Positions 43,156 through 50,399 of a stretch of 64,000 bases of DNA are shown piece after piece; positions within the stretch are counted from its first letter, which is position 1; each line of letters begins with the position of its first letter. This stretch comes from Litoreibacter ponti (GTDB lineage Bacteria > Pseudomonadota > Alphaproteobacteria > Rhodobacterales > Rhodobacteraceae), in assembly GCF_003054285.1 (NCBI RefSeq), contig NZ_QBKS01000001.1, positions 930,001 to 994,000 of the forward strand. Reading direction: 5' to 3'. Both the position numbers and the translations under genes were made by a program. The notes beneath the pieces were generated by a model. The model did no database searches. It had not been told where the DNA came from and was given only the letters and a program-made list of their open reading frames with translations.

Positions 43156-43620
43156 ATGGCCATTTCCCTGAAACTCAACGGCGAGACCCGGGAGGTCGAG
43201 GCCGAGCCGGGCACACCGCTTCTTTGGGTGCTGCGCGATGAGCTGCAACTGACCGGAACGAAATTCGGCTGCGGCGTGGCCTCGTGCGGGGCCTGCACGG
43301 TGCATCTGGATGGCCAGCCCGTCCGCTCCTGCCAGACCTATATCGACGATGTCGAAGGCGCGGAGGTCACCACGATCGAGGCGATGGCCGACACCAAGAT
43401 CGGGGCCGCTGTGCAGCAGGCCTGGGTCGAGCTGGACGTCGTGCAATGCGGCTACTGCCAATCCGGGCAGATCATGTCCGCGGTGGGTCTTCTGGCGGAG
43501 AACCCCAAGCCTTCGACCTCCGAGATCGACGACTACATGCACGGCAACGCCTGCCGCTGCGCCGCCTATCAACGCATCCGTGCTGGCATCCAGCGCGCAT
43601 CTGAAATTCTGGAGGCCTGA
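43156..43620 (+). CDS. (2Fe-2S)-binding subunit of a molybdenum hydroxylase (IorA/CoxS-like)
   Basis: 154 residues. An N-terminal plant-ferredoxin [2Fe-2S] domain (CGVASCGACTVHLDGQPVRSC) precedes a helical [2Fe-2S] domain (CGYCQSGQ ... GNACRCAAYQRI), the paired-cluster layout of the family. AAGGAGG, spaced ten bases, selects 43156. It passes electrons from the molybdenum subunit encoded two bases downstream. A TATACT box (43094-43099) is a possible -10 for this unit. Confidence 0.9.
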   Translation: MAISLKLNGETREVEAEPGTPLLWVLRDELQLTGTKFGCGVASCGACTVHLDGQPVRSCQTYIDDVEGAEVTTIEAMADTKIGAAVQQAWVELDVVQCGYCQSGQIMSAVGLLAENPKPSTSEIDDYMHGNACRCAAYQRIRAGIQRASEILEA

Positions 43621-43622
43621 TC

Positions 43623-45803
43623 ATGACCCTGTCCACATCACGGCGCGGATTTCTCCAAGGCGCGGCCGCTGCGGGCGCCGTTCTGTTCGTTGGCGTCAAG
43701 CCCAGCGGCGCGATTGCCGCTGCGGGCGAAGCCACGCAACTCAATCCCTTCGTGCGCATCGGCGCGGACGGCTCCGTCACCGCCATCGTCAAGCATTTCG
43801 AGATGGGCCAAGGCCCAAGCACCGGCCTGACCACGCTGATCGCGGAAGAGATCGGCCTGACCATGGATCAGGTCGACTACGAATTCGCCCCCTCCAACCC
43901 GGAAGTCTACAACAACCTGCTGTTTGGCCCGTTTCAGGGCACGGGCGGCTCCACCGCCATGGCCAACTCGTTCGAGCAGTACCGCAAGGCGGGCGCCGCC
44001 GCGCGGGAGATGATCCTGCAGGCCGCCGCCAATGACTGGGGCGCGGATGTCTCCACCCTTAGCCTTGAGAACGGCGTGGTCCGCGGCCCCGATGCGCAAG
44101 CGCCGATGGGCGATTTTGTCGCCGCCGCCGCCCAGCTTGAGGCCCCGGCAGAGCCGCGCCTGAAGGACCCGTCCGAGTTCCGGCTGATCGGCAACCCCGA
44201 TGTGCGCCGCCTCGACAGTGCCATCAAGGGCAACGGTGAGGCGATGTTCGCCATGGATGTCTACCTGCCCAACCAGATGATCGCGATGATCGCACGACCC
44301 GAGCAGCGCGGCGCGCAGGCGGTCAGCGTCGATGACAGCGGCGCGCAGGACATCAAGGGCTACATCCGGTCCGCCGTCCTGCCCAACAAGGCAGGCGTTG
44401 CGGTCTACGCCGAGAATACGTGGGCCGCGATGCAGGCCCGCATGATGCTCGACATCGAATGGGACACCTCCGCCGCCGAGACGCGCAGCTCCGATGAGAT
44501 CGAGGCGGAAATCCGCGCCGCTCTGGACGCAGAGCCCACCTACAACGTCAACAAGGCCGACGTGGCGGCGGTCAATGCAGCCATCGACAGCGCCGCGCAG
44601 GTGGTGGAGCAGACGTTCTACTTCCCCCTGCTCGCCCATGCCCCGATGGAGCCGCTCAACTGCACGATCGAGCAGACCGCCGATGGCGGGCTGATCCTGC
44701 ATGACGGCGCGCAGATGCCCACCGGGCCGCACATGGCGCTGGCGCAAATCTTCGAGCTGCCGATGGAGAAGATCCAGATCAACACGATGCTGGCCGGTGG
44801 CTCGTTCGGGCGCCGCACAACGCCGGAGGCGGATTATCAGGTCGAGGCGGGGCTTGCCTTCGTGATGACCGATCGCACCCGGCCGGTAAAGCTGGTGTGG
44901 TCGCGCGAGGATGATCTGCGCTCTGGCTACTACCGCCCGGCCTTTGGTCACAAGGTGCGCATCGGCTTGAACGAGAGCGGCGAGATCGTCGGCTGGGATC
45001 ACCGCGTCGCGGGCCAGTCGATCATGAAAGGCACCCCGTTTGAAAGCTTCGCGGTGCATGACGGGGTCGACCATTCCTCGGTCGAGGGCACATATGACAG
45101 CCCCTACATGATCCCGACCGCGCATTTCGGCCTGACCGACACCGAGAAGGCCACCAGCACGCTGTGGTGGCGGGCGGTGGGTCACACCCACACGGCCTAT
45201 GTGATGGAGGTGATGATGGACATGGCCGCCAAGGCCGCGGGCGCAGACCCGGTTGAGTTCCGGCTTGGCTACCTGTCGGGCGACGCGCCCGATCAGGCGC
45301 GCAAGGCCGCCGTGCTGCGCAAGGCCGCCGAGATGGCCGATTGGGGCAACGCCCCAGCCGGGCACAGTCAGGGCGTAGCGGTGCACAAATCCTTCGGCTC
45401 TTATGTGGCGGAGGTCGTGGAAATCTCCGGCAACCCCGAGGACGGCGTGAAGATCGAGAAGGTCACCTGCGCGGTCGATTGCGGCATCGCCGTGAATCCC
45501 GACATCGTGAAGGCCCAGATGGAAGGCGGGATCGGCTACGGCATCGGCCACGTCATGCGCGACAAGATCACGCTGACGGGCGGCGCGGTGGACCAGTTCA
45601 ACTTCCCCGACTACGAGCCGCTGCGCATTGGCGACATCGCACAAATCGACGTGCATGTGATGCCATCTGCCGAGGCACCCACGGGCGTCGGCGAGCCCGG
45701 CACGCCGCCTGCCGCCCCGGCGTTGGCCAACGCGATTGCAGCCAGCAGCGACCTGCGGATCGCCAGCCTGCCGATGAACGAGAACGGCGTGTCCTTCGTG
45801 TAA
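43623..45803 (+). CDS. Molybdopterin-binding subunit, isoquinoline 1-oxidoreductase/aldehyde oxidase type
   Basis: 726 residues. A twin-arginine signal (SRRGFLQGAAAAGAVLF) indicates export of the folded complex to the periplasm. The remainder is the IorB-type xanthine-dehydrogenase-family subunit, with FEMGQGPSTGLTTLIAEEIG, GGSFGRRTTPEADYQVEA and the C-terminal GVGEPGTPPAAPALANAI carrying the catalytic glutamate. It would hydroxylate an N-heterocycle or oxidise an aldehyde. No separate cytochrome subunit is encoded nearby, so the electron acceptor is unknown. It forms a two-gene unit with the [2Fe-2S] subunit. Confidence 0.87.
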   Translation: MTLSTSRRGFLQGAAAAGAVLFVGVKPSGAIAAAGEATQLNPFVRIGADGSVTAIVKHFEMGQGPSTGLTTLIAEEIGLTMDQVDYEFAPSNPEVYNNLLFGPFQGTGGSTAMANSFEQYRKAGAAAREMILQAAANDWGADVSTLSLENGVVRGPDAQAPMGDFVAAAAQLEAPAEPRLKDPSEFRLIGNPDVRRLDSAIKGNGEAMFAMDVYLPNQMIAMIARPEQRGAQAVSVDDSGAQDIKGYIRSAVLPNKAGVAVYAENTWAAMQARMMLDIEWDTSAAETRSSDEIEAEIRAALDAEPTYNVNKADVAAVNAAIDSAAQVVEQTFYFPLLAHAPMEPLNCTIEQTADGGLILHDGAQMPTGPHMALAQIFELPMEKIQINTMLAGGSFGRRTTPEADYQVEAGLAFVMTDRTRPVKLVWSREDDLRSGYYRPAFGHKVRIGLNESGEIVGWDHRVAGQSIMKGTPFESFAVHDGVDHSSVEGTYDSPYMIPTAHFGLTDTEKATSTLWWRAVGHTHTAYVMEVMMDMAAKAAGADPVEFRLGYLSGDAPDQARKAAVLRKAAEMADWGNAPAGHSQGVAVHKSFGSYVAEVVEISGNPEDGVKIEKVTCAVDCGIAVNPDIVKAQMEGGIGYGIGHVMRDKITLTGGAVDQFNFPDYEPLRIGDIAQIDVHVMPSAEAPTGVGEPGTPPAAPALANAIAASSDLRIASLPMNENGVSFV

Positions 45804-45809
45804 GAACTT

Positions 45810-45839
45810 GGGGCTCCGGGTCTATGCGCCCGGGGTCCC
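45810..45839. terminator. Probable bidirectional terminator between convergent genes
   Basis: 45810-45820 pairs with 45829-45839 over 11 bp including two G-U wobbles, with an 8-base loop. It lies between the molybdenum-subunit stop and the stop of the convergent membrane-protein gene. There is no T-tract. Confidence 0.5.
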
Positions 45840-46508
45840 TCAATGGCCGCTGTAGGCTGTGTAGATGCCAAAGGCGCCCACGACGATCAGGCTCAGCGCC
45901 CAGATGATGTCGAGGTTGAACCAGGTCTTCGACAGAAATTTCAGCCCCAGCCAGAGATAGATAATCACCGCAATCACGCCGCCTGCGACCGTCATGGCGA
46001 AGGTGTGCAAGGCCGCGACGATGAACGCCGTGCCGACGTTGTTGCCCATCAGCTTCTCGGCGGCGAGGTGATCCACCTCATCGACCCCGATGGCGCAGAT
46101 GCCCAAAAAGATCGGCACCAGCATCAGCCCTGCCCCATGTGCCATGGCGGCCAGAAACGACCACAGTGCCAGCCGCGCGGGATGCACCCGCGCCAAAAAG
46201 CGCGGATGGCGGCGGTTGATCAGCAGGTAGACACCCATGGCGATGACGATGACGCCCGCGCCGATGCGGATCTGTGTCTCGTACTCCACCAGCACCAGCA
46301 TCAGCGAGAACGGCAGCAAGATCACGATCATCGCCAGAAAATGGCCCAGCGCCAGCATCGCCAACGCGCGCGGGAGCGCCCGCGCCTTCTGCTCCATCAG
46401 CGCGGCAGAGACCGCCAAGGGCCAGCCCATGCCGGGGTTGATGCCGTGGTAGAGCCCCGAAAAAATGACGGCCCACCAAAGGGCCGCCACAGATGTCACA
46501 TCTTCCAC
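45840..46508 (-). CDS. Multi-pass membrane protein of unknown function linked to SBP56
   Basis: 222 residues with about six hydrophobic helices. Notable features are the N-terminal FSGLYHGINPGMGWPLAVSAALME, a histidine in a membrane helix (LALGHFLAMIVILLP), and AHGAGLMLVPIFLGI. The repeated His/Gly-rich helices hint at metal or small-molecule transport, but I do not recognise the family with confidence. It starts four bases after the SBP56 gene, so the two are cotranscribed. A role in metal supply to, or product export from, SBP56 is a guess. Confidence 0.7.
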   Translation of the reverse strand: MEDVTSVAALWWAVIFSGLYHGINPGMGWPLAVSAALMEQKARALPRALAMLALGHFLAMIVILLPFSLMLVLVEYETQIRIGAGVIVIAMGVYLLINRRHPRFLARVHPARLALWSFLAAMAHGAGLMLVPIFLGICAIGVDEVDHLAAEKLMGNNVGTAFIVAALHTFAMTVAGGVIAVIIYLWLGLKFLSKTWFNLDIIWALSLIVVGAFGIYTAYSGH

Positions 46509-46512
46509 TTAA

Positions 46513-47913
46513 TCAGACGGACGGATAGCAGAAGCTGTCGGTTGAGCAGTCCCCGCCCTCGAGCCGGATCTGGTGGGAACGGTAGCCGTCGGGGAAGTTG
46601 ATGTAGAAGTCCTTGTCCAACTCCAACCCGCCATTCTCGCCCACATTCGCCATCACCATCTGCCCGCCCTCGTCGTCGGGGTAGAACTGATCGTCCCATG
46701 TCGAATAGAGCGAGTTGGTCCAGTAGACCCGCTTGCCGTCTCGGCTGACCTCGACCATTTGCGGGCCGTAGGCAAACTCGCCGCCCGACGGATGCTTGGT
46801 GCCGCGAGCGATACCGCCAAGCTCGACCTTGCCGGCGAGCGTCGGGTTCATCGGGTCGGAGACATCGTATTGGTGCATCTCGCCCAGGCCCCAGCAGGCC
46901 ACGTAGAGGTACTTGTCGTCCAGGCTCAGGTCGATATCGGTGACCAGCGGCGGCACGGCCTCGAACCCTTGCAGGAGCGGCGGCAGGTTCTCGGGCTTTT
47001 CGGGGCGCGGGTCGATGGTGATGACCTTTTTGGCCTGCCACGTCCCATCATCATCACGCCACCACGTGAAGATCGAGCCTTGCAGGTTTGTCGTATCCAC
47101 CACAACGCCGCAAAACCCGTATGACTTGGTCGGGTCGTGCGCCGGCCGGATTTCCAGCGCCATCTGGTGGTTCTCGCCCAGATCGATGGTCTGGATGTTC
47201 TTGCGGGCGCGCAGGTTCCAGAAGTGGATCTTGTGGCCGTATTTGTTGGACAACAGGTCCTCAGCCACGACGCCGTTCTCGAACTGTGGCGGCAGGCCCC
47301 ATTCGGAGCTGACCATGTAGTCCTGCGGCAGGTTCCACCAGAAATCGTAGTGCTTGTCCTGCTCGCCGCGGTCCATCTCGTAGCGGCCGATGACGTCGAA
47401 GGTCTCGCAATCCATGATGAAGATGCCTGGCGGGCCGTCGGTGCCGTCCTCGCCACCGCCCCCCAGGGTGGAGACATAGATGCCTTCAGGGCCGCAATGG
47501 ATCGTGTGCGGGCGGGAGTAGCCGGTTTTTTCGAAGACTTCCTCGGGCTCGATGATCTTGTGGATCTTGGCCTTCAGCGGCTCTTTCACATCGATCACGT
47601 AGACCCGGCTGGAGCGGATGCCCGGCACGATCAGGTAGCGGCGCTCGAGGAAAGCGTGGCCCGTGAGCGGCGACAGCGACGATGAGCACGCGTTCCAGCC
47701 AAAGTGGTGAAACTCATCGCCCAGATTAGGCACCATCACCTGATGGACGATCTCGCCATACGTGTCGGACCCGGGCTTCAGGTCCACCACGGCAATGCCG
47801 TCGGGCTTGCTGCCATCGGGGCTGAGCATGACGGTGAAGGCGAAATTCTCCACCGGGGCCTGCATGGCAAGCTTGGGCGATGCGTGGAAGGTCGGATCGG
47901 GCCTTAGGTTCAT
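46513..47913 (-). CDS. mtoX: Selenium-binding protein SBP56 / methanethiol oxidase
   Basis: 466 residues, the SBP56 beta-propeller family, with histidine-rich conserved stretches GDEFHHFGWNACSSS, SRPHTIHCGPEGIY and the C-terminal GYRSHQIRLEGGDCSTD. Members studied in bacteria and humans oxidise methanethiol to formaldehyde, sulfide and peroxide using copper. No signal peptide is visible, unlike the periplasmic Hyphomicrobium enzyme, so it is probably cytoplasmic or exported otherwise. Methanethiol arises from DMSP demethylation, common in marine Rhodobacteraceae. GGGAGAG precedes the ATG. The usual neighbours (SCO1, MauG-like) are absent. Confidence 0.85.
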   Translation of the reverse strand: MNLRPDPTFHASPKLAMQAPVENFAFTVMLSPDGSKPDGIAVVDLKPGSDTYGEIVHQVMVPNLGDEFHHFGWNACSSSLSPLTGHAFLERRYLIVPGIRSSRVYVIDVKEPLKAKIHKIIEPEEVFEKTGYSRPHTIHCGPEGIYVSTLGGGGEDGTDGPPGIFIMDCETFDVIGRYEMDRGEQDKHYDFWWNLPQDYMVSSEWGLPPQFENGVVAEDLLSNKYGHKIHFWNLRARKNIQTIDLGENHQMALEIRPAHDPTKSYGFCGVVVDTTNLQGSIFTWWRDDDGTWQAKKVITIDPRPEKPENLPPLLQGFEAVPPLVTDIDLSLDDKYLYVACWGLGEMHQYDVSDPMNPTLAGKVELGGIARGTKHPSGGEFAYGPQMVEVSRDGKRVYWTNSLYSTWDDQFYPDDEGGQMVMANVGENGGLELDKDFYINFPDGYRSHQIRLEGGDCSTDSFCYPSV

Positions 47914-48360
47914 TGTGTATCTCTCCCTTGAAAATGGATGCGCCCGTTGGCCGGGTCGTCATTGCGGGGGCGTGGGGAGGCGGTGTTTCAGACCTTGGAC
48001 CGATCAATCGCCCCGCCTGACTTCCCCCCCGACGCTTTCCCTTGGGGAAGCCTAAACGACGAATGTCTTTCGCAGCAATAAAAAGAAACCCCGGCGGCTG
48101 CGGTGACCGCCCAAAAGCGAGTCGGCGGCCAAACACAAACGCGCCCGCCCATCGCGGTCCGCCACCTCAAACGAGCGAATTTCGACCGTTTTCGGCCGTT
48201 TTTTCCCGCAAATCGGCTCGGTTGGCCACTCTGCCATATTCGTTAACCAATTCTTAACGGCGGAACCCTGATCTGAATGTATCCCCGCGCACATTTCGAG
48301 AGCTTGCGCTGTCTTCCAATTGCCATTGGGGAATCCAAAACGTCATCTTGAGGAACCAAA
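47914..48360. other. Divergent control region between mtoX and the ribonucleotide reductase gene
   Basis: 447 bases without a gene. The left half is GC-rich with short C and G runs. The right half is AT-richer and contains a CtrA-type box at 48243-48258 and an imperfect hairpin followed by TTTTTT (about 48184-48206). No B12-riboswitch box was found even though the downstream enzyme should need adenosylcobalamin. Confidence 0.5.
48243..48258 (+). promoter_or_regulatory. CtrA-type box upstream of the ribonucleotide reductase gene
   Basis: TTAACCAATTCTTAAC matches the alphaproteobacterial CtrA consensus TTAA-N7-TTAAC exactly. It lies 103 bases before the start codon. Control by CtrA would tie expression to the cell cycle or, in Rhodobacteraceae, to the CtrA phosphorelay/gene-transfer-agent network. 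This is a sequence match only. Confidence 0.5.
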
Positions 48361-50085
48361 ATGTACTATCCGTCTGAATTCACCCCATCATCCACCGTTT
48401 TCCAGCAGCCCATCGCCGAGCAGATCTGGCAAGCCAAATATCAGTACAAGACCGCCGCCAGAGATGTCGACTATTCGGTCCATGACACCTGGCTGCGTGT
48501 CGCGCGCGCGCTGGCCAAGGCGGAGCGCCCGCAAGACCGCCCCGGCGTCGAGAAGCTGTTCTACAACGCGATGGATGAGTTCAAATTGCTTCCCGCCGGG
48601 CGCATCCTGTCGGGTGCGGGCACCGCGCGGGACGTGACGCTGTCCAACACCTTCGTGATGAAGTCCCTGCCCGACAGCGTCGACGGCATGATGGATGTCT
48701 TCAAGGAGGCCGCCCTGACCATGAAGATGGGCGGTGGGCTTGGCTTCGATTTCTCCACGCTGCGACCCAAGGGCACGCTGGTCAAAGGGCTCGACTGCCC
48801 CGCCGCCGGACCTCTGGCCGCGATGGATATCTGCGATGCAATCTGCCGTATGCTGGTCACCGGCATGGGGCGCGGCGCGATGATGGCAACGATGCGGGTC
48901 GATCACCCCGATATCGAAGATTTCATCACCGCCAAGTCCGACCCCACCCGGATGCGCAACTTCAACCTGTCGGTGCTGATCTCTGACGCCTTCATGGCAG
49001 CGGTCGAGGCGGACGCCGACTGGCAGCTGGTCTGGGACGGGGCGCCGGTGCGCAGCCTCAAAGCGCGCGCACTGTGGCAGACCATCATGCGCCAGAACTT
49101 TGATGCCGCAGAGCCCGGGGTCCTTTTCGTCGACCGCATCAATGCCAAGAACCCGCTGAACTACCTCGAGACGATCAGCGCCACCAATTCCTGCGCCGAG
49201 CAGCCGCTGCCGCCCAATGGCACCTGCCCGCTCAGCTCGATCAATCTGGCGAAACTGGTGCGCGACCCGTTCACCCCTGCCGCAAGGATGGACCTCGAAG
49301 AGCTGAAGCGGCTCACAAGCGTCGCCGTTCACCTGCTCGACGACACGCTCGACGTGTCGCGCTACGCGGTCGAGGAACAGCGGATCGAGGCGCAGACCAA
49401 GCGCCGCATCGGCCTTGGCGTCACCGGGCTGGCCGATGCGCTGATCATGCTGGGCGTGCCCTATGGCAGCGATGCGTCGGTGGCGCTGGTCGATACATGG
49501 ATGCGCAGCTTGTCGAACGCGGCTTATCTGGCCTCCGCCGAGCTGGCCCGGACGCGCGGTGCCTTCGCGGCTTATGACGCCAAGATGCACATGGCGCAGG
49601 ACTGCATCCGCCAGCTTGACCCCGACGTGCGCGCGGCGATCAAGGCCCACGGTCTGCGCAATGCGACCCTGACGACGGTGGCGCCGACCGGCACCACGTC
49701 GATGCTGGGCGGCAATGTCTCCTCTGGGATCGAGCCGATCTTCTCGACCTCCTACACGCGCAAGATCACCGAAGCCGACGGCTCGATCTCCAGTCAGGTG
49801 ATAGAGGATTACGCCGTCGCACTCTACCACCGCATCCATGGCAGGGACGCGCCCCTGACGGAGGCGTTCGTCACGGTGTCCCAACTGGCCCCTGCCGATC
49901 ATCTGCGCATTCAGGCGGCGGCGCAGACCTGGATCGACAGCGGGATTTCCAAGACGGTCAACTGCCCCGAGGATATCGCGTTCGACGACTTCGCGGATAT
50001 CTACCGCGAAGCCTATGCCACCGGCTGCAAGGGCTGCACGACCTACCGCCCCAACGCGGTCACCGGATCGGTGCTGTCGGCATGA
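48361..50085 (+). CDS. Short class II (adenosylcobalamin-dependent) ribonucleotide reductase-like protein
   Basis: 574 residues, about half the length of the main NrdJ of Rhodobacteraceae and without an ATP-cone or C-terminal zinc domain. The catalytic triad is present as N276, C278 and E280 in TNSCAEQPLPP; C289 (NGTCPLSSINL) is the second redox cysteine; the phosphate loop is APTGTTSMLGGNVSSGIEP; and CKGCTTYRPN is near the C terminus. The N-terminal redox cysteine, expected in a motif like LxNCFVM, is T97 (TLSNTFVM). Function as a dNTP-making enzyme is therefore uncertain. Its stop overlaps the DUF1653 gene. TTGAGGA precedes the ATG. Confidence 0.8.
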   Translation: MYYPSEFTPSSTVFQQPIAEQIWQAKYQYKTAARDVDYSVHDTWLRVARALAKAERPQDRPGVEKLFYNAMDEFKLLPAGRILSGAGTARDVTLSNTFVMKSLPDSVDGMMDVFKEAALTMKMGGGLGFDFSTLRPKGTLVKGLDCPAAGPLAAMDICDAICRMLVTGMGRGAMMATMRVDHPDIEDFITAKSDPTRMRNFNLSVLISDAFMAAVEADADWQLVWDGAPVRSLKARALWQTIMRQNFDAAEPGVLFVDRINAKNPLNYLETISATNSCAEQPLPPNGTCPLSSINLAKLVRDPFTPAARMDLEELKRLTSVAVHLLDDTLDVSRYAVEEQRIEAQTKRRIGLGVTGLADALIMLGVPYGSDASVALVDTWMRSLSNAAYLASAELARTRGAFAAYDAKMHMAQDCIRQLDPDVRAAIKAHGLRNATLTTVAPTGTTSMLGGNVSSGIEPIFSTSYTRKITEADGSISSQVIEDYAVALYHRIHGRDAPLTEAFVTVSQLAPADHLRIQAAAQTWIDSGISKTVNCPEDIAFDDFADIYREAYATGCKGCTTYRPNAVTGSVLSA

Positions 50086-50399
50086 GCGGTCTGCGGGCCC
50101 TTTTGAGCCGCGTGTGGGGGCCCGCCCCCCACGCCATCACCTCTGATCAGGCGTGGCAAGCCACCCATCGGCACAAGAAGGGCGGGCTCTACCGGGTGAT
50201 CCACCACGGCGTGCTCGAGGCTGACCGCAGCGCCGTTGTCATCTATGATGATCCCGATGGCACGGTCTGGGTGCGCGACCACGCCGAATTTTATGATGGG
50301 CGTTTTGCTCCTTTGGATGATACCACGGTGCAAACCCGAGCCCGCGGCCCGGACCCCGGGCCAGGCAGAATGGAAAGAGACGTGGTTTGGCAAGATTGA
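50082..50399 (+). CDS. DUF1653 domain protein
   Basis: 105 residues. The core TSDQAWQATHRHKKGGLYRVIHHGVLEADRSAVVIYDDPDGTVWVRDHAEFYDG matches DUF1653, a small beta-rich domain of unknown function (usual form YRHYKGGLYEV...). The C-terminal 25 residues are Arg/Pro/Gly-rich. The ATG overlaps the reductase stop by four bases and its own end overlaps the kinase gene, so it links the two in one unit. Confidence 0.75.
   Translation: MSGLRALLSRVWGPAPHAITSDQAWQATHRHKKGGLYRVIHHGVLEADRSAVVIYDDPDGTVWVRDHAEFYDGRFAPLDDTTVQTRARGPDPGPGRMERDVVWQD

Noticed and set aside
43638..45656. 672-codon minus-strand open frame opposite the molybdenum-subunit gene
   Set aside because: Antisense to a complete enzyme with Tat signal and family motifs; composition is typical of a high-GC shadow.
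48100..48360. Cobalamin riboswitch before the class II reductase
   Set aside because: GCCACT at about 48226 was noted, but the rest of the B12-box context (e.g. CAGGAGACCTGCC-like sequence) is absent.
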